A stretch of 64,000 nt of DNA from Aliishimia sp039978895 (GTDB taxonomy: Bacteria; Pseudomonadota; Alphaproteobacteria; Rhodobacterales; Rhodobacteraceae): the NCBI GenBank assembly GCA_039978895.1, contig JBDWAL010000059.1, positions 72,727-136,726 on the forward strand, read 5' to 3'. The notes under the pieces are model-generated. The model had not been told where the DNA came from and did not search any database. It was given only the letters and a program-made list of their open reading frames with translations. The position numbers and the translations under genes were made by a program. Position 1 is the first letter of the stretch, and the number at the start of each line of letters is the position of its first letter. Shown here one piece after another: positions 52,739 through 60,801 of this stretch.

Positions 52739-53604
52739 TGGCCGACCCAAAAGATACCGATGAGATTACCGGCGTGGATACAACCGGCCATGATTGGGAC
52801 GGGATCAAAGAACTGAACAACCCATTGCCGCGTTGGTGGCTGTGGTGCTTCTATCTGACCATCATTTGGGGCGTGGGATATGCAATCGCCTATCCGGCTT
52901 GGCCCATGTTGAGCGGTGCGACACGCGGTGTGCTAGGGTTCTCAACCCGTGCAAATGTGGCGGCTGACATTGATATGTTCCGCCAAGCAAACGCCGTTGT
53001 TGCCACCCAATTGGCCGCGGCTGATTTGACGGCTTTGACACCGGGCACGCCTGTTCATAACTACGCAATTGCCGGGGGCGCGTCGGTGTTTCGGTCCAAC
53101 TGTTCGCAATGTCACGGCTCTGGTGCATCGGGCGCAAAGGGGTATCCGAATTTGTTGGATGATGACTGGCTTTGGGGGGGCTCGGTTGAAGACATCGAAG
53201 CCAGCGTCAAGCACGGAATTCGTAACAGCACCGATGAAGACGCGCATTGGTCTCAAATGCCAGCCTTCGGAGATATTCTGGAACCAGAGGAAATCACCGC
53301 TGCGGCCAACTTCGTTTTGTCGCTCTCGGACAAACCGCATGACGCGACTTTGGCGACGGTGGGCATGGAAATCTTCGCAGACAATTGCAGTTCGTGCCAC
53401 GGCGACAAAGGGGAAGGGATGCGCGACCAAGGCGCGCCAAATCTAACCGACAACATCACGCTTTACGGCGATGATTTGGACACGTTGATGGAAACCATCA
53501 CGCAGGCCCGGTTTGGTGTCATGCCTGCATGGGGGCAACGGTTGAGCGAAGCGGATGTAAAGGCCGTGGCGCTTTATGTGCATCAATTGGGCGGCGGGGA
53601 GTAA
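52738..53604 (+). CDS. ccoP: cbb3-type cytochrome c oxidase subunit III (dihaem)
   Basis: Membrane-bound dihaem cytochrome c of 288 residues. A helix near residues 35-58 (WWLWCFYLTIIWGVGYAIAY) anchors two cytochrome domains with haem motifs CSQCHG (about residue 121) and CSSCHG (about residue 218). The second ligands are probably Met in HWSQMPAFGD and GVMPAWG. It accepts electrons from soluble cytochrome c or the bc1 complex. Last gene of ccoNOQP; the 3' end is followed by about 500 bp without larger genes on this strand. Confidence 0.97.
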   Translation: MADPKDTDEITGVDTTGHDWDGIKELNNPLPRWWLWCFYLTIIWGVGYAIAYPAWPMLSGATRGVLGFSTRANVAADIDMFRQANAVVATQLAAADLTALTPGTPVHNYAIAGGASVFRSNCSQCHGSGASGAKGYPNLLDDDWLWGGSVEDIEASVKHGIRNSTDEDAHWSQMPAFGDILEPEEITAAANFVLSLSDKPHDATLATVGMEIFADNCSSCHGDKGEGMRDQGAPNLTDNITLYGDDLDTLMETITQARFGVMPAWGQRLSEADVKAVALYVHQLGGGE

Positions 53605-53732
53605 CTGCTTCGCCGCAACGATATGCCGTGGCAAACGCATTTTTGCGACGGCATGCCCCGACCTTCCTGAGATCCTGTTCGCGCAATTCCTCAAGACCGG
53701 GTCGGGGCACCTTTATGTTCACTGGATGTGTT

Positions 53733-53876
53733 TTATAGCCAGCGGCGTGTGCTGTTTGTAACTGAAGGGCTGCGCAGCCATCTACTGCCGCGCCATGGCC
53801 ATGGGGTTGCCGTGCGCCGTTTGGTGTTGCGGATGTCACGCAAGTGCAAATCTGTCGCGCTTAAAATCGGATCCAT
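53733..53876 (-). CDS. Small ORF 2 (47 residues), coupled to small ORF 1
   Basis: Short basic, tryptophan-rich reading frame of 47 residues (MDPILSATDLHLRDIRNTKR at the N-terminus, then PWPWRGSRW). Its ATG overlaps the stop codon of small ORF 1 (TGATG), and GGGAGGA lies about 9 nt upstream, a strong ribosome-binding site inside the first ORF. No family is recognised. The double support of coupling and Shine-Dalgarno makes translation plausible, but its length allows chance. Confidence 0.42.
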   Translation of the reverse strand: MDPILSATDLHLRDIRNTKRRTATPWPWRGSRWLRSPSVTNSTRRWL

Positions 53877-54022
53877 CACGACCAATCCTCCCAGCGACGC
53901 AACGTGAACGGAGCGCGGCGTGTTTCATGAGGTCCGGGGACGCGTTTTCCATGTGTTGGACGATCATGATGCGGTGTGATGCGCGACGCAGTAAATATAC
54001 TGGCTGATAGTATTCCTAACAT
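53876..54022 (-). CDS. Small ORF 1 (48 residues), divergent from the LysR gene
   Basis: Reading frame of 48 residues (starts MLGILSASIFTASRITPHHD, ends TLRRWEDWS). It has a textbook AAGGAGAT ribosome-binding site 6 nt before the ATG. It has a short hydrophobic N-terminus, then a basic, proline-rich body. No known family. It is transcribed away from a LysR-type regulator over an AT-rich intergenic region with an inverted repeat, the classical arrangement of a LysR target gene. It sits in the middle of the cco cluster. Confidence 0.55.
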   Translation of the reverse strand: MLGILSASIFTASRITPHHDRPTHGKRVPGPHETRRAPFTLRRWEDWS

Positions 54023-54079
54023 TTCGATCTCCTTTTTGTGTTACTGTTTACTAGAAATCATGTTTTACTTGTTCATGCG

Positions 54080-54095
54080 AGAAAACGAATTTTCT
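54080..54095. promoter_or_regulatory. Inverted repeat between small ORF 1 and the LysR gene
   Basis: AGAAAA-CGAA-TTTTCT is a perfect inverted repeat in the AT-rich 95-bp divergent region. Its place, 22 bp before the LysR start and about 58 bp before small ORF 1, suits a LysR operator for autorepression and activation of the divergent gene. Confidence 0.5.
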
Positions 54096-54117
54096 GAAAC
54101 GTAAGCTGGACTAACAT

Positions 54118-54993
54118 ATGAACTGGAGCGATCTTCCCCCGTTATCCGCCTTACGTGCCTTTGCGGCCTTTGCGGATAAAGGCAGCGTGCAGGAGGCGGG
54201 GGATGCGTTGAATGTCAGCCACGCCGCGATTAGCCAACAGTTGCGCGTGTTGGAAAAGCACCTTGGCGTGTCACTTCTTGATCGCAACGGACGGGCTTTG
54301 CGGTTGACCGAAGAAGGCGAGATCCTAGCCCGTGAAGCGCAAACTGGATTTGCCGGCATCGCGCAAACCGTCGCTTCCTTGACTGGCGTTGAAGCCGCAC
54401 GCCCCTTGCGCATAACGACCACAACCAGTTTTGCCGCCAATTGGTTGATGCCACGCTTGCCAGAGTTCCGCGCCAATTTTCCAGATGATGACATTGTTAT
54501 CGAAGCTCACGCTGAACGGATCGATCCAAGCGCGGGCGGTGTTGACTTGGCCATCCGTTATGGGGCTGGGGACTGGCCGGGTTTTGAAACTGTGTTACTG
54601 GTGGCATCTCCGGTTGTTGGGGTTGCAACGCCGGATGTGATGGCGAAGGCAAAGCACGATCTATCAAACGTTCAATGGTTGCAGGAATTGGGTACCCATG
54701 AGGGGTCAGAATGGTTGCACCGCCAAGGTTTGAAACCCAAAGGCGGGGTTCTGACGGCGCCCGGAAATCTGACATTGGATGCTGCACGCGCGGGCCAAGG
54801 TGTGGCAATCACATCCCGCGTCGCCGCAGAAGCCGACCTTGTCGCGGGGCGTTTGCAGGTGGTGTTCGAGGAGTCTTTGGAAAAAGGGTATTACACCGTG
54901 ACCCGCCCTGGTGTGCACCGCGCGCCCCTGAAGCGATTTTTGCAATGGTTGCGACGGGGCGCAGCTACATCACAAGGATTGAGCCCAAGTTGA
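54118..54993 (+). CDS. LysR family transcriptional regulator (GcvA-like)
   Basis: Regulator of 291 residues. The N-terminal winged helix is LPPLSALRAFAAFADKGSVQ through VSHAAISQQLRVLEKHLGVS (about residues 5-55), followed by a linker helix and a two-lobed ligand-binding domain (about 90-290) as in GcvA. It stands between ccoP and ccoG, genes that are usually adjacent or close in relatives, and it faces two small ORFs. An FNR box for ccoG overlaps its stop codon. The effector and the regulon are unknown; the divergent small ORF is the best target candidate. Confidence 0.9.
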   Translation: MNWSDLPPLSALRAFAAFADKGSVQEAGDALNVSHAAISQQLRVLEKHLGVSLLDRNGRALRLTEEGEILAREAQTGFAGIAQTVASLTGVEAARPLRITTTTSFAANWLMPRLPEFRANFPDDDIVIEAHAERIDPSAGGVDLAIRYGAGDWPGFETVLLVASPVVGVATPDVMAKAKHDLSNVQWLQELGTHEGSEWLHRQGLKPKGGVLTAPGNLTLDAARAGQGVAITSRVAAEADLVAGRLQVVFEESLEKGYYTVTRPGVHRAPLKRFLQWLRRGAATSQGLSPS

Positions 54994-55003
54994 CCTAGAT
55001 CAA
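54990..55003 (+). promoter_or_regulatory. FNR box of the ccoGHIS operon
   Basis: TTGACCTAGATCAA fits the FNR consensus TTGAY-N4-ATCAA. It overlaps the LysR stop codon and ends 54 bp before ccoG. A class II promoter centred at -41.5 would begin about 20 bp before the ATG, so the maturation genes have their own oxygen-controlled promoter. Confidence 0.82.
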
Positions 55004-55057
55004 AGAAACTTTTCCGCGTCGCAGCAAAAATGACCCTGCGAATAGGAGAGATTTCTA

Positions 55058-56470
55058 ATGGCCGAATCCGAGGTGCCAAAGCTTTTTGCTGCGCAAGAGC
55101 CTGTTTTTCCACGTAAAGTGTCTGGATGGTTCCGCAGCCTGAAATGGTGGATCATGGGGATTACCCTTGGACTTTACTATCTCACCCCATGGATTCGTTG
55201 GGATCGGGGGGTGAATTTACCAGACCAAGCTGTGTTGATCGACATGGCCGGTCGGCGGTTTTATTTCTTTTGGATCGAAATCTGGCCACATGAATTCTAT
55301 TTCGTGGCCGGATTGTTGATCATGGCTGGGTTGGGTCTGTTCTTATTCACCTCCGCGCTTGGTCGCGTGTGGTGTGGCTATGCGTGCCCGCAAACGGTGT
55401 GGACGGATTTGTTCTTCGCAGTCGAGCGTTGGATCGAAGGGGATCGCAACGCGCGTGTGCGGCTGTGGAGGCGAAAATGGGACATTGGCAAATGGCGGTT
55501 GCGGGTGTTCAAGTGGTCGGTGTGGGTGCTGATCTCTTTGGCGACAGGTGGGGCTTGGGTGTTCTATTTTGCCGACGCACCGACGCTATTGGCGAACCTG
55601 TTTGATCTGACGGCGCATCCCGCAGCCTACACCACAATTGCCATTCTGACCGCCACGACGTTTGTGTTTGGTGGATTTCTGCGCGAACAAGTTTGCATCT
55701 ATATGTGTCCATGGCCGCGCATCCAAGGTGCGATGATGGATGATGACACGCTTACGGTTGGGTATCGCGATTGGCGCGGGGAGCCGCGTGGCAAGAAGCG
55801 CGACGAAAACACCGGTGATTGCATCGATTGTATGGCTTGTGTGAATGTGTGTCCCGTTGGGATCGACATCCGCGATGGGCAACAGATGGAGTGCATCACT
55901 TGTGCTCTGTGCATCGATGCCTGTGACGACATCATGCATAAAATCGGCAAAGAGCGCGGTTTGATCGACTATCTTGCCTTGGCTGATGAGGGTCGCGAAC
56001 GTGCAGGGACCCCGCCACGTCCAATCTGGCAACACGTGTTCCGCACGCGAACCATGATTTATACAGCGCTTTGGGGCGCAATTGGCGTTGGGCTTGTGTG
56101 GGCCTTGTTCATGCAGCCCGACATCGAAATGACCGTTGCTCCGGTACGAAATCCGACATTTGTAACGCTGTCTGACGGGGCAATCCGCAACACGTATGAT
56201 GTGCGGCTTTTGAACAAACATGGCGAGGATCGTCCGTTCCGGATCACGATAAAGGGTCACCCAACGTTGCGGGTGCGGCTTGAGGGATCAAGCTATGAAA
56301 CGGTCGATGTTCCAGCAAACGAAATCAAGCTGCAGCGTGTTTATGTGGTGGCCCCAAAAGGGTCAGAGCCTGCGCAAATGCACAGCTCCGGGTTCCGGTT
56401 TTGGGTGACGGATATCAGCAATGGCGACCGCGCGCACAAAGACAGTGTGTTCAATGGAAAGGTGCAGTGA
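55058..56470 (+). CDS. ccoG: cbb3 oxidase assembly protein, ferredoxin-type
   Basis: Membrane protein of 470 residues of the CcoG/FixG/RdxA family. N-terminal helices (about residues 28-125, 155-205) precede the [4Fe-4S] ferredoxin motifs CIDCMACVNVCPVG (about residue 255) and CITCALCIDACDD (about residue 280). Another helix (about 330-350) leads to a periplasmic Ig-like C-terminal domain. CcoG reduces Cu(II) to Cu(I) for CuB insertion into CcoN. It starts the ccoGHIS operon behind an FNR box, with AGGAGAG as ribosome-binding site. Confidence 0.96.
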   Translation: MAESEVPKLFAAQEPVFPRKVSGWFRSLKWWIMGITLGLYYLTPWIRWDRGVNLPDQAVLIDMAGRRFYFFWIEIWPHEFYFVAGLLIMAGLGLFLFTSALGRVWCGYACPQTVWTDLFFAVERWIEGDRNARVRLWRRKWDIGKWRLRVFKWSVWVLISLATGGAWVFYFADAPTLLANLFDLTAHPAAYTTIAILTATTFVFGGFLREQVCIYMCPWPRIQGAMMDDDTLTVGYRDWRGEPRGKKRDENTGDCIDCMACVNVCPVGIDIRDGQQMECITCALCIDACDDIMHKIGKERGLIDYLALADEGRERAGTPPRPIWQHVFRTRTMIYTALWGAIGVGLVWALFMQPDIEMTVAPVRNPTFVTLSDGAIRNTYDVRLLNKHGEDRPFRITIKGHPTLRVRLEGSSYETVDVPANEIKLQRVYVVAPKGSEPAQMHSSGFRFWVTDISNGDRAHKDSVFNGKVQ

Positions 56471-56922
56471 TGGAACGAAAATTAACAGGCTGGCACGTTT
56501 TTGGCATGTTTGGTGCGGGGTTTGGCATCATTATTTCGGTGAATTTGACCTTAGCTTACAATGCGGTGGCTACGTTTCCAGGGTTGGAGGTGAAGAATTC
56601 ATATGTCGCCAGCCAGCATTTCGACGAGAACCGTGCAGCCCAACAAGCGCTTAAGTGGGATGTGCGCGCCTTTACAAAACACGGCGAGCTTGTGCTCAAA
56701 ATCGTCAAGGACGGCGTACCATTAGAGGCGAAAATCATCTCAGCCACGTTTGGGCGGGCAACACATGTCGGGGAGGATCAAATCCCGCAATTTGTCTTTG
56801 ATGAAGGTGCGTTTCGCGCGCCTGTGCAGATAGCTCCCGGAAATTGGAACCTGCGTCTGGAGGCCGAGGCCGCAGATGGCACGCGGTTCCAGCAACGCAT
56901 CATTGTCGGGGGTGCATCATGA
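56470..56922 (+). CDS. ccoH: cbb3 oxidase maturation protein CcoH (FixH)
   Basis: Protein of 150 residues with an N-terminal helix (VFGMFGAGFGIIISVNLTLA, about residues 9-28) and a periplasmic beta-rich FixH domain (NSYVASQHFDENRAAQQALKWD abridged, and NWNLRLEAEAADG). CcoH stays with the assembled oxidase and is needed for its stability. Its ATG shares a base with the ccoG stop (TGATG), and its stop overlaps the ccoI start (ATGA). Confidence 0.94.
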   Translation: MERKLTGWHVFGMFGAGFGIIISVNLTLAYNAVATFPGLEVKNSYVASQHFDENRAAQQALKWDVRAFTKHGELVLKIVKDGVPLEAKIISATFGRATHVGEDQIPQFVFDEGAFRAPVQIAPGNWNLRLEAEAADGTRFQQRIIVGGAS

Positions 56923-59081
56923 CACTGGCGAACTGCCCAGCTTGCGCCATCGGGGACTTGGCCGCCGAAATGGGCGCGCCGCAAGCAACCGACACGACAC
57001 GTGTCTTGTCCTTGCCCGCAATTCACTGTCCTGCCTGCATTACTGGGGTTGAGACTGCGTTGTCTCATTTGCAGGGCGTCAGCGCAGCTCGCGTCAACTT
57101 TTCGCTCAAACGTGTGACAATAAGAGCTGCGACAGAACTGAGCGACACTGACATCTTGGAACACTTGAGAACCAAAGGATTTGAAGCCTATCCGTTAAAC
57201 TTGGACGCATTGGAAAGTGAGTTTGACGGACAGGGGCGGGCCTTATTGTGGCGCATGGGGCTGTCGGGTTTCGCGATGATGAACGTTATGTTGTTATCCG
57301 TCGCAGTGTGGTCTGGCGCGGCTGATGCGACGCGTGATTTGTTCCACTGGATTTCTGCGTTGATCGCTTTGCCTGTCACAGCGATTGCCGCGCAGCCCTT
57401 CTTTGCATCTGCCGTCAAAGCACTGCGGGCCGGGCGGATGAATATGGATGTGCCGATTGCCTTAGCGATTGTGTTAACATTGGCAACGTCGCTTTTTGAA
57501 ACCATGCAGGGCGGGCAACATGCGTATTTCGACGCGGCGCTGAGCCTGACGTTCTTCTTGTTGATCGGGCGGTATTTGGATCACCGTATCCGGCGTGTGG
57601 CGCGGTCTGCTGCGAAAGAGCTGACCGCACTAGAACCTGCGACTGCGCGGATTTTGACCGCGGATGGGATCGACGAAATCGCGCTTTCGAAAGTGGTCAA
57701 AGGCGATGTGTTGGTTGTTCAGGCCGGTGGGCGATTGCCCGTAGACGGCGTGTTGGTCGACGGCAAAAGCCTGCTTGATCTGAGTTTTATCACCGGCGAA
57801 TCCGAACCGGTCGCTTCTTTTCTCGGGCGCGAAATGCCATCAGGCACCATCGCGTTGACGGGTCCGCTGCACATTCGTGCAACGGCTGTTGGTGAAGACA
57901 GCACCTTACGTCGTCTCGCCGCACTGGTGGATGTGGCCGAAAGCGCGCGTGGCAAGTATCGCTCGTTGAGTGACAAGGCGGCGGCTGCCTATGCGCCGGG
58001 CGTGCATGTTCTGTCAGCGCTTGCTTTTGCGGGTTGGTATATTGCGACTTGGGATCTGCGCATGGCGACAAATGTGGCCGTGGCGGTTTTGATCATTACA
58101 TGCCCCTGCGCACTTGGTTTGGCTGTGCCGGCGGTGGCGACATCGGTCACTGCACGTCTGTTTCGGCGTGGCGTTTTGTTAAAGAGTGCGACTGCCCTAG
58201 AACGTATGGCTGAAGTCGATTTAGTTGTGTTCGACAAAACCGGAACGTTGACAGGGACATCCTTCACGCGTGGCCCGATGAATGTTGAAGATCAAGCCAT
58301 CTTGAAGGCTTTGGCGCAGGCCTCTGCGCATCCTTTGGCAAAAGCTGTCGCTGATGGATTTTGGGACGTTGACGGCGCTACCCTAAGCAACATTCGAGAA
58401 CGCGCAGGTTTTGGTGTGGAGGCGGTTTATGACGGGCAACGCGTCTTAATGGGGGCGGGCGCTGAATTTGGGATGGCCGCGCAAACCGTGTTTAAACGGG
58501 GTTTTGCAGACCCTTTGGCGCTGAATTTCGGCGAAACGCCGTTGCCGGGCGCCGCTCAGATGATCTCTCGGCTGGATGCTTTGGGATATGAGGTCATGCT
58601 TTTGTCGGGCGACAATCAGGGACGTGTGGACACACAAGCCGCGACCCTAGGGATTAAAAACACATGTGGGGGGCAATCACCCGAAGACAAAGCCAAACTG
58701 GTGCATGCACTTGCCAAAAAAGGACGACGGGTTTTGATGCTCGGCGATGGATTGAACGACACCGCTGCGCTGGCGGGCGCACATGCATCGATTGCGCCGT
58801 CTTCTGCGCTAGAAGCCAGTCGAAATGCAGCCGATGCTGTGTTGCTTGGCGGTGATATCACCGTGGTGCCGGATGTGTTGATTGAAGCTAAGCGTGCGCG
58901 GGCGCGGATGAAACAAAACTTCGCTTTGGCTTCTGTTTACAATGTGATTGCGGTGCCAATTGCATGTTTTGGACTTGTGACACCCTTGATCGCAGCGATT
59001 GCGATGTCCTCGAGTTCGATTACGGTGATCTTGAATGCGGTACGCGGAACGCCTTTTGCAACCAACGAGGTTAACCCATGA
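56919..59081 (+). CDS. ccoI: Copper-exporting P1B-type ATPase for cbb3 assembly
   Basis: P-type ATPase of 720 residues. It has an early CPACAIGD, a heavy-metal-associated domain with CPACITGVE (about residue 34), TGES in the actuator domain, the membrane copper site CPC in ITCPCALGLAVP (about residue 397), the phosphorylated aspartate in FDKTGTLTG (about residue 440), an HP dipeptide (SAHPLA) and GDGLNDTAAL (about residue 610). It moves Cu(I) to the periplasm for insertion into CcoN. All catalytic residues are intact. It overlaps ccoH and ccoS by 4 nt each. Confidence 0.96.
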   Translation: MTLANCPACAIGDLAAEMGAPQATDTTRVLSLPAIHCPACITGVETALSHLQGVSAARVNFSLKRVTIRAATELSDTDILEHLRTKGFEAYPLNLDALESEFDGQGRALLWRMGLSGFAMMNVMLLSVAVWSGAADATRDLFHWISALIALPVTAIAAQPFFASAVKALRAGRMNMDVPIALAIVLTLATSLFETMQGGQHAYFDAALSLTFFLLIGRYLDHRIRRVARSAAKELTALEPATARILTADGIDEIALSKVVKGDVLVVQAGGRLPVDGVLVDGKSLLDLSFITGESEPVASFLGREMPSGTIALTGPLHIRATAVGEDSTLRRLAALVDVAESARGKYRSLSDKAAAAYAPGVHVLSALAFAGWYIATWDLRMATNVAVAVLIITCPCALGLAVPAVATSVTARLFRRGVLLKSATALERMAEVDLVVFDKTGTLTGTSFTRGPMNVEDQAILKALAQASAHPLAKAVADGFWDVDGATLSNIRERAGFGVEAVYDGQRVLMGAGAEFGMAAQTVFKRGFADPLALNFGETPLPGAAQMISRLDALGYEVMLLSGDNQGRVDTQAATLGIKNTCGGQSPEDKAKLVHALAKKGRRVLMLGDGLNDTAALAGAHASIAPSSALEASRNAADAVLLGGDITVVPDVLIEAKRARARMKQNFALASVYNVIAVPIACFGLVTPLIAAIAMSSSSITVILNAVRGTPFATNEVNP

Positions 59082-59245
59082 GCATCTTGGTTATCTTGAT
59101 ACCTGTGTCCTTGGGTCTTGGCGTGTTAGCGTTGCTTGGTTTTCTTTGGACGCTTAAGGCGGATCAATATTCGGACATGACAGGGGATGCGATGCGTATC
59201 CTAAACGAGCATGAAGATGCCCCACCCCAAAACAGCAAGAGCTAA
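59078..59245 (+). CDS. ccoS: cbb3 oxidase maturation protein CcoS
   Basis: Small membrane protein of 55 residues (N-terminus MSILVILIPVSLGLGVLALL, then FLWTLKADQYSDMTGDAMRI). The single helix followed by the LKADQYSDMTGDA-type segment is the CcoS/FixS signature (usually a W.L..GQ[FY]DDL.GDA pattern). CcoS is required for haem b and copper incorporation into CcoN. The start overlaps the ccoI stop by 4 nt (ATGA). It closes the ccoGHIS operon. Confidence 0.93.
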   Translation: MSILVILIPVSLGLGVLALLGFLWTLKADQYSDMTGDAMRILNEHEDAPPQNSKS

Positions 59246-59310
59246 CGGGAATGTGAAGCGCCTTTTGTCTTTGGCTCTTTTAAGATGCGGCCAAATTCAA
59301 AGGGACGCCA

Positions 59311-59796
59311 ATGGCCAAGAAGAAAACGCGCAAGTCAGCCGCGCAAAAATCTCGCAAATCCGCAGCGCCATCTGAGCCGACGCGCCGCGATACGTTGAAA
59401 TTGATGCGCAATGGGGCTTTGGGTGCGGTTGTGCTAGGCGGCGCAGGGTGGTTTTCGGTATCTGCAGTACGGGCTACAGCCGCAGAAATCGATCTGACAC
59501 GCGTGGGGCAGGGTACGCCTTCGATTGTGCAAATCCATGACCCGTCTTGCCCTTTATGTACACGCCTTCAACGCGAAACACGGGCCGCATTGGAAGGCTT
59601 TGGAGACGATGAAATCGTTTATTTGGTCGCGAATATCAACGGCGATGAAGGCCGCAGTTTCGCGGCAAAATACGGGGTACCCCATGTCACATTGCTGTTG
59701 TTCAATGGCGCAGGGGAATTGCAGCAAGAATTGCGTGGGGTGCGCGACAGCAAAGACCTACGTCCGATTTTCGAGAGCTTGCGCGACAACGTGTGA
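59311..59796 (+). CDS. Thioredoxin-like protein with Tat-type leader and CPLC motif
   Basis: Protein of 161 residues. A Lys/Ser/Ala-rich extension leads to TRRDTLKLMRNGALGAVVL (residues about 24-42), which reads as a twin-arginine signal or anchor, with a possible cleavage after RATA (about residue 57). The rest is a thioredoxin fold with the redox motif CPLC in HDPSCPLCTRLQRE (about residue 79) and the cis-proline in GVPHVTLLLF (about residue 128). Position behind ccoGHIS hints at thiol chemistry for haem or copper insertion, but it has its own spacing (65 bp). Function unproven. Confidence 0.75.
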   Translation: MAKKKTRKSAAQKSRKSAAPSEPTRRDTLKLMRNGALGAVVLGGAGWFSVSAVRATAAEIDLTRVGQGTPSIVQIHDPSCPLCTRLQRETRAALEGFGDDEIVYLVANINGDEGRSFAAKYGVPHVTLLLFNGAGELQQELRGVRDSKDLRPIFESLRDNV

Positions 59797-59813
59797 GTCG
59801 CGCTTGAGCCGGT

Positions 59814-60002
59814 TCAGCGTTTGACTTTGGCAGCAGCTTGCGCTGCGCTCAGAATTTCTTGCGCAATTTCTTCCGCTTCGTCAATTTCGAAATCCATGGG
59901 GATTTCGACGCCTTTGGCTTCAATAAACAGACGCACCATGCCCTGATCCGTGGGACCGATTTGAAGGTTGGCTTCGACGTCGCGTTCTGTGTTGATGCTC
60001 AT
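59814..60002 (-). CDS. DUF6324 family protein
   Basis: Small acidic protein of 62 residues (MSINTERDVEANLQIGPTDQ at the N-terminus, then DEAEEIAQEILSAAQAAAK). I recognise the DUF6324 family, which is frequent in Rhodobacteraceae and has no known function. The start at MSIN has GGA at correct spacing. A second ATG 6 nt upstream is too close to the Shine-Dalgarno. It converges with the thioredoxin-like gene and is divergent from the broken GNAT gene. Confidence 0.78.
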   Translation of the reverse strand: MSINTERDVEANLQIGPTDQGMVRLFIEAKGVEIPMDFEIDEAEEIAQEILSAAQAAAKVKR

Positions 60003-60065
60003 CTGCATGTCCGTTCTGTTTGGCTTAGCTGTGCTATATACTGGGCTTAAGCAAAAAGGGAAGCC

Positions 60066-60551
60066 ATGCAAACTGACGTGTTGATTCGCCCATATACCTG
60101 CGCGGACCGGGATTGGTTGGTGGAACAACACGGCGTGCTGTATGCAAAAACGGAAGGTTTCGACGAGAGCTTTGGTGTTTTGGTGGGCGAAATTCTGGAT
60201 GAATTTTGGTCTGAGCACGACAAATCTTGCGAAGCTGGTTGGATTGCGCAGGCTGGCAATCAACGATTGGGGTCGATCTTTTGTGTGCGATTGACATAAA
60301 CCACAGCCAAACTGCGTTTGTTTCTTTTGGTGCCTGAGGCACGTGGCTTGGGTGTTGGGCGCAAAATGTTGAGCCATTGCATGGGGTTTGCACGCGACAT
60401 TGGCTATCGTGACATGACGTTGTGGACCCATGAAAGCCACGAAGCGGCCTGTGCGCTCTATCGAAAGACCGGCTGGCGGCTTGTTGACGCAAAACCCGTG
60501 AACAGTTTTGGCCAAGATTTGGTCGAGCAAACATGGACATACGTATTCTGA
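60066..60551 (+). pseudogene. GNAT acetyltransferase gene with one internal stop
   Basis: The frame begins MQTDVLIRPYTCADRDWLVE and runs to SIFCVRLT, then meets TAA (60297), and continues in the same frame TTAKLRLFLLVPEARGLGVG to WTYVF. The two halves form one GNAT protein of about 161 residues with the acetyl-CoA loop EARGLGVGRKML (Q/R-x-x-G-x-G/A) and the C-terminal ALYRKTGW. One base substitution would restore the gene. It is either a recent nonsense mutation or a sequence error. A ribosome-binding site (AAGGGAAG) is present, so a truncated product may be made. Confidence 0.8.
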
Positions 60552-60572
60552 TAAAAACGATGATATTTTGAA

Positions 60573-60601
60573 TTGCATCCCCGGCGCAGTTCTTGCTATA
60601 T
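60573..60601 (+). promoter_or_regulatory. Putative promoter of tRNA-His
   Basis: TTGCAT (60573-60578) and CTATAT (60596-60601), 17 bp apart, resemble a housekeeping sigma promoter about 40 bp before the mature tRNA start. The assignment rests on spacing and position only. Confidence 0.45.
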
Positions 60602-60641
60602 CGCGACTGCAGCACCTAGCGGTGCCGCGGGTAGACAGTGT

Positions 60642-60718
60642 GCCGCCTTAGCTCAGTTGGTTAGAGCACTGGTTTGTGGAACCAGGGGTCCCCCGTTCGA
60701 GCCGGGGAGGCGGTACCA
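60642..60718 (+). tRNA. tRNA-His (GTG)
   Basis: Cloverleaf of 77 nt. The acceptor GCCGCCT pairs with AGGCGGT, the anticodon stem CTGGT/ACCAG holds anticodon GTG, the T-loop GTTCGAG is present, and CCA is encoded. The base before the acceptor is T and the discriminator is A73. The usual G-1:C73 identity pair of bacterial tRNA-His is therefore absent, as known for a large clade of alphaproteobacteria with an altered histidyl-tRNA synthetase. Confidence 0.96.
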
Positions 60719-60801
60719 TCCCCCTTCATGTTGGTAGTTGATGCGATCCGTGAAGAGATTTGCGCATGTCCGTGCGCCGTTATCGGCGACATGCTCTATA
60801 C

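Noticed and set aside
53519..53839. 106-residue minus-strand frame across the ccoP 3' end
   Set aside because: It overlaps ccoP antisense, lacks a ribosome-binding site and competes with small ORF 2, which is better supported.
59814..60578. 254-residue minus-strand frame covering DUF6324 and beyond
   Set aside because: Only the last 62 residues are a recognised family; the rest is antisense to the GNAT gene and has no supporting start signal.
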